DNA of 64,000 nt. Origin: an uncultured Bacteroidales bacterium. GTDB taxonomy: Bacteria; Bacteroidota; Bacteroidia; Bacteroidales; Muribaculaceae. The notes beneath the pieces are model-generated. The model had not been told where the DNA came from, searched no databases, and saw only the letters and a program-made list of their open reading frames with translations. Position 1 is the stretch's first letter; each line of letters opens with the position of its first letter. This document shows, piece by piece, positions 8,352-17,256 of the stretch. The stretch lies in NCBI GenBank assembly GCA_902792895.1, contig CADBBK010000006.1, forward strand, positions 1 to 64,000, written 5' to 3'. A program made the translations under genes and the position numbers.

Positions 8352-9827
8352 ATGAAAACTTCTGTTACAAAAATCATGATGAGCTTCGCGCTCATGGGAT
8401 GCCTGATCATCGGCGCATCCGACGCCTCGGCCCAGGGTCGCAGTCGTTCACAAGGAGGCAGCACCAGCAGCAGAAGCCAATCGGCAGCTGTCTCACGCAG
8501 CAACAGCTCTACGGCACCGACCGTGAGCCACAGCAGCTCGAGGCCCAGTGTGAGCCACAGCAGCTCGGCTACCCCGCAGGTGAACCGTAGCACCACCAAC
8601 CGTAGCACCACCGACAATCGCGGCACGGTAGCACGGCCCAGCACCAACACCACGAGCAACCGTACCACCGTGGACCGCAGCACCAGCACCACGAGCAACC
8701 GCACCAGTGTGGACCGTGGCACCAGCAACAATCGCGGTAACGACAACAGGGGCTCACGTGTGGGAGGCGCTACCAACCGCGGCAGCGGCATCTCGACCGG
8801 CACGGCAACTCGACCCACCGGCAACACGACCGGCACAACGGTACGCAGCGGTGACAAGACGACTACCGTAAGAACCGTTACCGGCACTAGCGAAAGAACC
8901 GACCGCAACACCATCACGACCACCCGTCCCAGCACTATGGGCAAGCCTGACGGCAGACCCAGTGGCAACGGCAACAGGCCCAATGGTGGAAACGGCAACA
9001 AGCCCAACGGTGGCAACGACAAACCCAATGGAGGTGACAACGGCCACAAGGGCAATGGGCACAATGGCAACAATGGCAATGGTGGTATCCACAACGACCA
9101 TAACGGCAACCAGGGAGGTCACAATGGCAACGGTGGTATCCACAATGACCACAGCGGCAAGAAGGGCAACAGGCCTGGTGGCAATCACAACGATCACAGC
9201 GGCAACAAGCCTGGCGGACACGACAACCACAGCAAGCACGACGGCAAGCACGGTTTCAATCCCAAGCACCGCTATGACTACACCGACCACCACTATCGTG
9301 ATGAGTTCCGCAGGAACTACACGAACCACAACTGGAGCCGTCCGCTGCCTCCTCCCGCAAGGCCTCATCGTCCCGCTCCCATTGTATGGCGCCGCCCTGT
9401 GATTCCCGTCGGATGGCACCCCTATGCCGGAGCTCCCGTGATCGATCGCATCCTTGGTCTGATGTTCGGTACCCTGTATGACATCTCGCTCGATCACCTC
9501 TACTACGACGGTTACTACATCGACGGCTATGCCGACAACATCATCTACCTGAGAGATGTCTCGATGCTGAACCTCTACTGGCCCGACGTGATGCTGAACT
9601 ACGAATACGGCAAATTGGTAAACGCCCAGTTCATCTATCACAGCAGCTACTACGACAGGGTAAGATTTGACAGAGCCTACTACAGCCTGTGCCGGATCTA
9701 TGGCTCACCGGTCTTCGACGATGGCATGACGGCCAGCTGGTATGGAGGCAACAACACTGGATGGGTTACCCTGAGTTTGAGCAGCAGTTACGGCGACTAC
9801 TACACGACCATGTCGATCGGATACTGA
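8352..9827 (+). CDS. Secreted low-complexity Ser/Thr-Asn/Gly-His protein
   Basis: A 491-residue exported protein. A signal peptide ends near ASAQG (residue 28). Residues 30-210 are Ser/Thr/Arg/Asn-rich with near-repeats of VSHSSS, NRSTT and RTTVDRST. Residues 210-300 are Asn/Gly/His-rich, with GGIHNDH in two near-identical units and KPNGG/NGNGG variants. Residues 300-370 are basic and Pro-rich. The last 120 residues form a normal Tyr-rich region, probably folded. Codon use matches the neighbours. The repeats suggest an extended cell-surface stalk, and the histidines could bind metal, but no function can be assigned. It is a stand-alone gene closed by a terminator. Confidence 0.75.
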   Translation: MKTSVTKIMMSFALMGCLIIGASDASAQGRSRSQGGSTSSRSQSAAVSRSNSSTAPTVSHSSSRPSVSHSSSATPQVNRSTTNRSTTDNRGTVARPSTNTTSNRTTVDRSTSTTSNRTSVDRGTSNNRGNDNRGSRVGGATNRGSGISTGTATRPTGNTTGTTVRSGDKTTTVRTVTGTSERTDRNTITTTRPSTMGKPDGRPSGNGNRPNGGNGNKPNGGNDKPNGGDNGHKGNGHNGNNGNGGIHNDHNGNQGGHNGNGGIHNDHSGKKGNRPGGNHNDHSGNKPGGHDNHSKHDGKHGFNPKHRYDYTDHHYRDEFRRNYTNHNWSRPLPPPARPHRPAPIVWRRPVIPVGWHPYAGAPVIDRILGLMFGTLYDISLDHLYYDGYYIDGYADNIIYLRDVSMLNLYWPDVMLNYEYGKLVNAQFIYHSSYYDRVRFDRAYYSLCRIYGSPVFDDGMTASWYGGNNTGWVTLSLSSSYGDYYTTMSIGY

Positions 9828-9868
9828 AACCAACATAAAGCATACACACGATTTTCTCTAACGACTCG

Positions 9869-9899
9869 AGAGGCGGACGGCACCAGGCTGTCCGCCTCT
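9869..9899 (+). terminator. Terminator of the low-complexity protein gene
   Basis: A perfect 10-bp stem, AGAGGCGGAC (9869-9878) with GTCCGCCTCT (9890-9899); the T tract is weak. Confidence 0.65.
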
Positions 9900-10225
9900 T
9901 GATTTTCACAGTGGCACACCACTCGGTCGAAATCACTAAAAAAGGTGGGCAAAAGGCGGACAAAAACTGTCATTTTACAGGCTGCCCGAAAGGCACATTT
10001 TTCCTATTGAAAATCATAAGGGAAAGCCGATGATTTCTACTTACTGATTTCAATAATTTTTCGGTTTTTCCTCAGAGCCTGCTGTGATTAATGCATCTAT
10101 CAATCAATCAAGCAGAAAAGTGGTAAAAATCACCATTTTTCTGGGCCATATTGCCCTATTGAAAACGGGTAAATTCGTTTTTAACAATTTTTCAAGACAA
10201 TTTTACAAATATTAGAGCCAAAAAT
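9900..10225. other. AT-rich intergenic region before the rnz leader
   Basis: About 330 AT-rich bases with no credible open frame. It contains runs of A and T and no strong hairpin that I can see. The promoter of the short transcript described next lies at its right end. Confidence 0.4.
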
Positions 10226-10256
10226 TTGCCCAGTTTCACCATTTCCCATATCTTTG
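10226..10256 (+). promoter_or_regulatory. Promoter of a short transcript upstream of rnz
   Basis: TATCTTTG at 10249-10256 with TTG at 10226-10228, 20 bases apart: a full Bacteroidetes promoter, about 145 bases ahead of the rnz start and with a terminator in between. Confidence 0.7.
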
Positions 10257-10262
10257 CAACAA

Positions 10263-10375
10263 GTTTTTTCATAGGATTAGATTTTTAAGGTTTAAAGTGT
10301 ACGTGTGTTGGGAAACATGCGTACATTTTTATATCCCTGCCGACGTTCCCTATGGGTGGAATCCGGCATTTTTTT
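10263..10375 (+). ncRNA. Candidate small RNA or attenuated leader upstream of rnz
   Basis: A transcript from the promoter at 10226-10256 would start near 10263 and meet the terminator at 10338-10375, giving an RNA of about 113 bases. Only a very short frame is present. A second -7 box starts two bases after the terminator's T tract and would drive rnz independently. It could be a free small RNA, or a leader that controls read-through into rnz. Confidence 0.4.
10338..10375 (+). terminator. Intrinsic terminator inside the rnz upstream region
   Basis: TGCCG (10338-10342) pairs with CGGCA (10364-10368) and TTCC with GGAA inside it, with a small internal loop, followed by seven T (10369-10375). 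Confidence 0.65.
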
Positions 10376-10376
10376 G

Positions 10377-10384
10377 TACCTTTG
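10377..10384 (+). promoter_or_regulatory. -7 box of rnz
   Basis: TACCTTTG matches TAnnTTTG; the -33 TTG is missing. Its position, 16 bases before the ATG at 10401, rules out the longer frame that begins at 10305. Confidence 0.55.
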
Positions 10385-10400
10385 CCGAGCAATTAGACAC

Positions 10401-11324
10401 ATGACAAGACTGGAACTTCACATACTGGGCTGCGGGAGCGCGACGATGACGCCGCGCCATCACCACTCGTGTCAGGTACTCAACGTGCGTGACAACCTGA
10501 TGATGATTGACTGCGGCGAGGGCGCCCAACTGAACGTGCAGCGCATGGGGCTGAAGCTGATGCGCCTCAACCACATCTTCATCAGTCACCTGCACGGCGA
10601 CCACTGTTTCGGCTTGCCGGGCCTGGTCTCGACCATGGCGCTGCTCAACCGCACCAACTCGCTGACCATCCACACCTTCAAGGACGGTGCCGAGTTGTTG
10701 GGGAGCATGCTGGACTACTTTTGCCGCGAGCGCCCCTTCGAGATCCGGTTCAATGTCATCGACACCCACAAGCGCGTCATCCATGAGGACGATGCCGTCA
10801 CGGTAACCACCTTCCCGCTGGTGCACCGCGTGCCCGCCGTGGGATTTCTCATCGCCGAGAAGCCCAAGTTGCGCCACATCATCGGTGAGGAGGCCAAGCG
10901 GCTGGGTGTGCCCCACTACGCCATGAACGCATTGCGCCAGGGCGAGGACTGGGTGAGTCCTGAAGGCATCATCGTGCCCAACGAGCAGCTGACCACCCCC
11001 GCCGACCCGTCGATCAGCTACGCCTACTGCAGCGACACCAAGTACTCCCGCCGCGTCATCAAGAACGTTCAGGGCGTGGACTGGCTCTACCACGAGGCCA
11101 CCTACGACGACAGCCTGCGCGTCAAGGCCCACAACCGCTACCACAGCACCGCCCTGGAGGCCGCCACCGTTGCCCGCGAGGCCGGAGTGAAGCAGCTCAT
11201 CCTGGGACACTTCTCCAAGCGCTACACCGACGAGACCCCGCTGCTTGACGAAGCGCGCCGCGTGTTCCCCGCCAGCCGTCTGGCCAATGAGGGCCTGGTC
11301 ATCGACCTCAACCACCCCGAGTGA
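10401..11324 (+). CDS. rnz: Ribonuclease Z (tRNA 3' processing endonuclease)
   Basis: Metallo-beta-lactamase-fold endonuclease that removes the 3' trailer of tRNA precursors. The protein opens with LHILGCGSATMTPRHHHSCQ. The zinc motif HLHGDHCFGLPG is near residue 66, with further ligands in PLVHRVPAVG near 140, CSDTKYS near 213 and GHFSKRY near 271. Starting at 10401 it has 307 residues, the family norm. An upstream frame with extra N-terminal residues would contain the -7 box and is rejected. It stands alone ahead of the fatty-acid genes. Confidence 0.94.
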   Translation: MTRLELHILGCGSATMTPRHHHSCQVLNVRDNLMMIDCGEGAQLNVQRMGLKLMRLNHIFISHLHGDHCFGLPGLVSTMALLNRTNSLTIHTFKDGAELLGSMLDYFCRERPFEIRFNVIDTHKRVIHEDDAVTVTTFPLVHRVPAVGFLIAEKPKLRHIIGEEAKRLGVPHYAMNALRQGEDWVSPEGIIVPNEQLTTPADPSISYAYCSDTKYSRRVIKNVQGVDWLYHEATYDDSLRVKAHNRYHSTALEAATVAREAGVKQLILGHFSKRYTDETPLLDEARRVFPASRLANEGLVIDLNHPE

Positions 11325-11698
11325 ATGCCGCCACCCGTCCAGCTTCTTCAGCAAGTCCAGTCACCCGGGCCCCTCATCAAGAAAAACTTCAGCCAAGATT
11401 AAACCTTGCCACCCGACGCTAGTCCAATGGGTGATTTTCAGGAAACCGGGCAGGCCTCACTCAGGACGAGGCACGAAGGCTGAAGTGTACAATTATTACA
11501 TTTATTAACATAACTGCGAAGTAAAAAGTTTAAAAATTTGTTTAAAAACATTGTGAATCTTCAAGATAAAGCCTAAAAATCCCTTATTGGGGACAATTTA
11601 AGTAAATTTTTCTTTATTGTTTGAAGAATTTGTATTTCCTTTGCAGTCTCAAAATTGAGAATAATCATTTTAACAATAACAATTTAAACACTACGACT
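11325..11698. other. Intergenic region between rnz and acpP
   Basis: The first 170 bases keep a mixed base composition without a convincing frame. The last 200 are AT-rich and carry a weak -7-like TTCCTTTG at 11636-11643, one base off the consensus, about 56 bases before acpP. No hairpin with a T tract was found after rnz. Confidence 0.4.
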
Positions 11699-11941
11699 AT
11701 GTCAGAAATTGAAGAAAGAGTAAAACAAATTATCGTTGACAAGTTAGGCGTCAGCGAGTCTGAGGTAACGCCCGAGGCTACTTTCAGCCAGGACCTGGGT
11801 GCTGATAGTCTTGACACCGTTGAGCTGATCATGGAATTTGAGAAGCAGTTCGACATCAAGATCCCCGATGACAAATCTGAGACCATCCAAAACGTAGGCG
11901 ACGCCATCAAGTTCATCGAAGAGGCTAAGGCTGCCGAATAA
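11699..11941 (+). CDS. acpP: Acyl carrier protein
   Basis: An 80-residue carrier that holds growing fatty acyl chains on a 4'-phosphopantetheine arm. The attachment serine is in [10 protein letters not shown] near residue 37. The protein is strongly acidic, with the usual four-helix pattern. The ATG at 11699 is chosen over an in-frame one at 11621, because the upstream extension is AT-rich and unlike any ACP. fabF follows after 23 bases, the standard pairing. Confidence 0.97.
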   Translation: MSEIEERVKQIIVDKLGVSESEVTPEATFSQDLGADSLDTVELIMEFEKQFDIKIPDDKSETIQNVGDAIKFIEEAKAAE

Positions 11942-11964
11942 AATTCTTTAGATTTCCTTTCCGC

Positions 11965-13248
<1,284 letters not shown>

Positions 13249-13270
13249 ACCCCTGGGATAAAGACAAACG

Positions 13271-14047
13271 ATGCCACTGAGCAACGCCATATCACTCATA
13301 AAGCTCCTTTTCGTCAAGGATAAGGAGCTTTATGTTTTTATACACCGCATCACTGGCTACTACCCCCGCGACATCAAGCTCTACCAGCTGGCCATGGTGC
13401 ACCGCTCCAAGCCCGTCAAGACCGACGACGGCCGCTGGACCAACAACGAGCGCCTGGAATTCCTGGGCGACGCCGTGCTCGACACGGTGGTGGCCGACTA
13501 CCTGTACAGCCAGTTCCCCAACAAGCACGAGGGATTCCTCACCTCGACACGCGCCAAGATCGTGCAGCGCGAGAGCCTGAACCGCATCGGCAACACCCTG
13601 CACCTCGATAGCCACATGCATGCCCAGACAAACACCTCTTCACACAACAGCTACCTGTGCGGCAATGCTCTCGAGGCACTAGTGGGCGCCGTCTATCTCG
13701 ACCAGGGCTACGGCCGTTGCCGCCGTTTCATCATCGAACGACTGGTCAAGCGCCATTTTGACCTCAACGACCTGGTCAAGACCGAGCAGAACTTCAAGTC
13801 GCGCCTCATCGAGTGGACCCAGAAGTATCGGGTGACCATCGAGTTTGAACTCGTTGACTCTTACAGCGACGCCGACAAGAACCCCGTATTCCGCACCGCC
13901 GTCATCCTGGGCGGCATCTATGCCAGCGACGCCGTGGGCTACAGCAAAAAGGAGTCTCACCAGAGTGCCTCCAAGAAAGCCCTCGAGCGCCTCCAGCACG
14001 ACACACAATTCTGCGAACAAGTGCTGTCCACCGCCACACCCTCATGA
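13271..14047 (+). CDS. rnc: Ribonuclease III
   Basis: Double-strand-specific endonuclease that matures rRNA precursors and some mRNAs. The signature NERLEFLGDAVLD near residue 57 holds the metal-binding acidic residues. A second acidic cluster is in NALEALVGAVYLD near 129. A double-stranded-RNA-binding domain covers about 180-250, with KKESHQSASKKALERL at its end. The N terminus has about 30 extra residues before the catalytic domain, as in other Bacteroidetes. It is the third gene of the acpP-fabF-rnc operon. Confidence 0.94.
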   Translation: MPLSNAISLIKLLFVKDKELYVFIHRITGYYPRDIKLYQLAMVHRSKPVKTDDGRWTNNERLEFLGDAVLDTVVADYLYSQFPNKHEGFLTSTRAKIVQRESLNRIGNTLHLDSHMHAQTNTSSHNSYLCGNALEALVGAVYLDQGYGRCRRFIIERLVKRHFDLNDLVKTEQNFKSRLIEWTQKYRVTIEFELVDSYSDADKNPVFRTAVILGGIYASDAVGYSKKESHQSASKKALERLQHDTQFCEQVLSTATPS

Positions 14048-14476
14048 TTCCCGCAGTTTAGGCGACATCCCTTTTGCCTAACGCCAAGCCGCCAAGGATT
14101 TCAAACAACCTGAACAACAAATTATTCGACATCCACATTGTAGGGCCTCGCCTTGGCGTGGCCGCTAAGAGCCCCATCCTGCCCCACACCAATCCGCCAA
14201 GGTCTTTGGGGCTGAAGACAAGAAAGGCAAAAAGGGCAAATATCGTATTGATAATCAACATATTGTTTTTATTGTATTTATTGTTTTCTAACCTTCACAG
14301 GTCGGTGGGTTAGCGCGAGGCATGGGAGCGTGGATAATGATTTCATGCGCTTCGAGTGATGGCTAACAAACGTGAAAAAGTGAAAAAATAGGTTTCAATC
14401 TCACGATGATTCACCAATCTTTTGTAATTTCGCAGGTCTTTTGCGGTCGAGGAAACCGCAATCGCTACTTATATCA
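14048..14476. other. Intergenic region between rnc and a 4-TM protein gene
   Basis: About 430 bases with only short, overlapping frames on both strands and no codon bias. There are short repeats of CCGCCAAGG and an AT-rich block with ATTGTATTTATTGTTTTC near 14270, which resembles the leader of the TPR gene at 34385-34407. A weak -7-like TAATTTCG lies at 14425-14432 ahead of the next gene. Confidence 0.4.
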
Positions 14477-15139
14477 ATGAGACCTGTAACCAATATACTG
14501 CTCGTGCTGGCGCTGATCTGCTACGTGTTCCTGCCGTTCTATGACATCTCGTTCATCGGCACGGTATCGGGGCTGAAGTTCACCGCAGGCACCATCTCCC
14601 AAGCGCTGTCGCTGCGCAACGTGATGCTGGCACTGCTGCCGTTCATCGCGTGCTTTGGCGCCATCGCGCTGAACAGCCTCAAGAGCCGCTGGTGGGTGCT
14701 GGGTGCCATCGCCTGCATCGTGGTGTGGCTGTGGTTCTTCATGGATACGAGAAGTGTGCACGAGATCATGCTGCAGCATAAACCCGAGGTCACGCCCGAC
14801 AACGACATGGGTGAGGGCTTCAAGATTGTGGGCTTGGGCATCGGTTACAAGATTTCATCGGTGCTCACGGCATTGTCGCTGGTGTCGGCGCTGGTGTCGC
14901 TGCTGCCGTTCAAGTTCAACGAGACCATCGAGAAGGCGGTCGATGACACCTTTGAGGACAGCCGCCGCCACGTGCGCAACGAGTTCAAGCGCTTGGAAAA
15001 CGCGCACAAGTCGCACCGCAGCAAGCGCTCCTCAGGCGGCCAGCAAGCGCCCCCGTCCCCCACTCCACCACCTGCCGGCACCGAGCCCGAGCAGCCCGTC
15101 GAAGACAAGGAGGACCCGACGCGGTTCATGCCCAAATAA
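14477..15139 (+). CDS. Four-helix membrane protein with charged C-terminal tail, unknown function
   Basis: A 220-residue protein with four hydrophobic helices (about residues 5-22, 45-65, 70-90 and 120-145). A cytoplasmic-looking tail of about 75 residues follows, first helical and charged, then Pro-rich, ending in DPTRFMPK. The ATG at 14477 is preferred over an in-frame one at 14441, which would leave almost no leader after the -7-like box. I do not recognise the family. It is a single gene with a strong terminator. Confidence 0.65.
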   Translation: MRPVTNILLVLALICYVFLPFYDISFIGTVSGLKFTAGTISQALSLRNVMLALLPFIACFGAIALNSLKSRWWVLGAIACIVVWLWFFMDTRSVHEIMLQHKPEVTPDNDMGEGFKIVGLGIGYKISSVLTALSLVSALVSLLPFKFNETIEKAVDDTFEDSRRHVRNEFKRLENAHKSHRSKRSSGGQQAPPSPTPPPAGTEPEQPVEDKEDPTRFMPK

Positions 15140-15180
15140 AAATAAGTTTCCAAAACCACGGTTTTAGAAACTTATTTTTT
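15138..15180. terminator. Strong hairpin terminator
   Basis: AAAAATAAGTTT (15138-15149) pairs perfectly with AAACTTATTTTT (15168-15179), with an inner AAAAC/GTTTT pairing. A and T tracts on both sides would let it work in both directions, although the next gene (15221) also ends here. Confidence 0.85.
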
Positions 15181-15220
15181 ACGTTTACAGTTAAGTTCTC
15201 TCTCAAAGTGGGATGCTCCA

Positions 15221-15742
15221 CTAATTGTTGTCGGGGTGGTGCATGTCGATGCGCTTGAACGTGAGCGGCGTAGTCACACGCAGGGTATTCTTGCTCGCGC
15301 CATAGAAGAGGACACGCCCTCCCAGCACATCATAGTTGGCCAGCAGGCCATGCACATTCTTGAACACCATGTCGCCCATGTAGATGTAGTCCTGGTCCAG
15401 GTCCACGCTGTGCAGCAGCGCCCACCTGCCCGAGAACTCTCCCTGCCACAAGAGGCGCCAATCAGGCTCCTCCAGTGACGGCCCCATGTTGATCAGCTCG
15501 TTATAGTAACCCGAGAACAGGCTGTCCTTGGTGCTGAAGATATAGCTCATCTCGATGTAATGGACCTCGTCATCATACTGGTACACCCACTCGCCGTCCA
15601 TGTACTTGTTGTAGTGTTTCTGCAACTCGACGGTCTCGAGCGTAGTCCAGTCGGTCTCCACGACCACATGGTCACCCTCACAGGCGGTAAACATCACCGC
15701 TGCAGCAAGGATCGCCATCAATATTTTGAATATGTTTCTCAT
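15221..15742 (-). CDS. Lipoprotein of unknown function
   Basis: A 173-residue exported protein. The signal peptide ends in a lipobox (MFTAC, cysteine near residue 20). The mature part is acidic and Tyr/Trp-rich, with a beta-strand-like pattern. No family was recognised. It begins 28 bases after the gene at 15771-17087 and is probably co-transcribed with it. Confidence 0.65.
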   Translation of the reverse strand: MRNIFKILMAILAAAVMFTACEGDHVVVETDWTTLETVELQKHYNKYMDGEWVYQYDDEVHYIEMSYIFSTKDSLFSGYYNELINMGPSLEEPDWRLLWQGEFSGRWALLHSVDLDQDYIYMGDMVFKNVHGLLANYDVLGGRVLFYGASKNTLRVTTPLTFKRIDMHHPDNN

Positions 15743-15770
15743 CTTCTCAGCTCATTAAACGGCCATCGTG

Positions 15771-17087
15771 TCAATAGCCACGCTTGCGATTATAAAAATA
15801 ATAATAGATAAACACGCCTATCAGGATAGCCGCCACGATGGACGCCATAGCTCCGCCCACGATGCGGAAACCCCTAAAGCTGCTGCCGAAGTGCGCATCA
15901 AAACTGATCAGCTCGTTGAGCATGCTGCATGCGTCCCAAATGGCCGAGAACAGTGTCACGGCCGAGATGGCCATCAGCAGCGAGTTCATCTTCTTGCGGC
16001 CCAGCTCCTCGTTGCGCGTGCGTTCCTTGGCCATGATGTGGAACAGCTGTTGCATCTCGTCCTTGGTCTCCAGGCTGTCGTTGATGATATCCGAGATGAG
16101 CAACGGCAGGAAGTTATAGGAGATCTTGTTGAAGCAGCAGTTGCGCTCAAAGATGCCATACTCGCTGGTGAGCTTTGAGACACGCCTGCGTGAACGCTTG
16201 TTCAGGGCCTGCTTGAAGCGGTTATTGAAGTCAAAGAGACAGGTTTTCTGGAACAGGGCATGGATATAAATCATGCCGAAGTAGCGCTCAACCCAATTCT
16301 GCTCCAGGGTTTTGGTATAGCCTTTGGTTGCCAGGATGGTAAACGAGTCAAGCAGGGCAAACGCGGTCCACCCCGGAAATACGGCGACGCTATTCTTCTC
16401 AATTTCCCGGCGTTGGTGATCAGCAAAGAGGCCGTCCTCCTCAAACTCGTCGGCACCAACAGCATCAGGCATGAAGGTGGCAAGCTGATAGAGCTGGCGC
16501 CGCCTGGCTTCATCGCTGGTCAGTGAGCCGTCGGCGGCATGGACAATCTGAAACAGGCGCAGTTTGTTGCCATTCTCGACCAACTGGGTATAGTCCTGCA
16601 GCCTGCTTTTCTTCAGGCTATTATATACCTCGACAATCGGTTGAACCGCCACGTTGCGAAAGACGGCAAATGTTTCCTTATCGAAGTCATCGATATAGCG
16701 CAGCTTGTACATCAACGCCGAGCAATCGTCAAACGTGGACACTTCCTGGTCAACACGGATGCTGTAAAGCACCATCTGTTGGGGCATGAAATACAGGGTG
16801 ATTTCCCTGACGGTAAACGAAAGCTGGCGCTGTTCTCCCTCCTTCCCTACCACTATGGTGGCTTCAGTGTCCACCTGGCGAGTGTACCTCACACAACCTA
16901 CATCCATTTTCGTGTTATAGCAAAAGTCCACGAAATCAGGATAATAGTAACGTTTTTCATTCTGCCGCTCTTCGTCGCCATAGCGAACAAGCGTCCAGCC
17001 CAACTTCAGCAGATTCTCGGGCTTGACGTCTTCGGTCCGTTTGAAGTGGCCGCACAGGAAAGCGATATGTTTGTGTTTGTCACTCAT
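15771..17087 (-). CDS. Membrane-anchored protein of unknown function (438 aa)
   Basis: The first 330 residues look soluble. The last 70 contain two hydrophobic helices (about 365-385 and 405-430) separated by a short loop, ending in a basic YNRKRGY. A charged helix just before the first membrane segment (KERTRNEELGRKK) could form a coiled coil. The layout recalls CorA-type proteins, but the GMN loop motif is absent, so transport is not claimed. A full promoter lies just upstream, giving an almost leaderless transcript. Confidence 0.6.
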   Translation of the reverse strand: MSDKHKHIAFLCGHFKRTEDVKPENLLKLGWTLVRYGDEERQNEKRYYYPDFVDFCYNTKMDVGCVRYTRQVDTEATIVVGKEGEQRQLSFTVREITLYFMPQQMVLYSIRVDQEVSTFDDCSALMYKLRYIDDFDKETFAVFRNVAVQPIVEVYNSLKKSRLQDYTQLVENGNKLRLFQIVHAADGSLTSDEARRRQLYQLATFMPDAVGADEFEEDGLFADHQRREIEKNSVAVFPGWTAFALLDSFTILATKGYTKTLEQNWVERYFGMIYIHALFQKTCLFDFNNRFKQALNKRSRRRVSKLTSEYGIFERNCCFNKISYNFLPLLISDIINDSLETKDEMQQLFHIMAKERTRNEELGRKKMNSLLMAISAVTLFSAIWDACSMLNELISFDAHFGSSFRGFRIVGGAMASIVAAILIGVFIYYYFYNRKRGY

Positions 17088-17096
17088 TTACGGCCA

Positions 17097-17128
17097 CAAA
17101 ATTAGCAAAAACATCGCAATAACACCAA
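17097..17128 (-). promoter_or_regulatory. Promoter of the 438-aa membrane protein gene
   Basis: Minus-strand TAATTTTG (17097-17104) with TTG at 17126-17128, 21 bases upstream. The ATG ends at 17087, so the leader is only a few bases long. Confidence 0.65.
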
Positions 17129-17180
17129 CTGACCTACCAATTATTCTCAATGCAAGGCTTGCAAAACGAGATAAATGAGG

Positions 17181-17221
17181 AGCGGTTCCCGTTTGCAAAC
17201 AGTTTGCAAATGGGAACCGCT
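17181..17221. terminator. Long near-perfect hairpin after the TonB-dependent receptor gene
   Basis: Positions 17181-17200 pair with 17202-17221 over 20 bp with one G-T pair, core AGCGGTTCCC with GGGAACCGCT. There is no long T tract on the minus strand, so its role as terminator is likely but not certain. Confidence 0.6.
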
Positions 17222-17256
17222 GTCCTGATGCCTCACTCGAGAGGCCTGTTGGGGGA

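Noticed and set aside
14058..14313. Short frames on both strands after rnc
   Set aside because: They overlap each other, have no start context, and do not resemble proteins.
15771..17087. CorA-type magnesium transporter
   Set aside because: Two C-terminal helices after a charged helix fit the layout, but the GMN motif and family sequence are absent.
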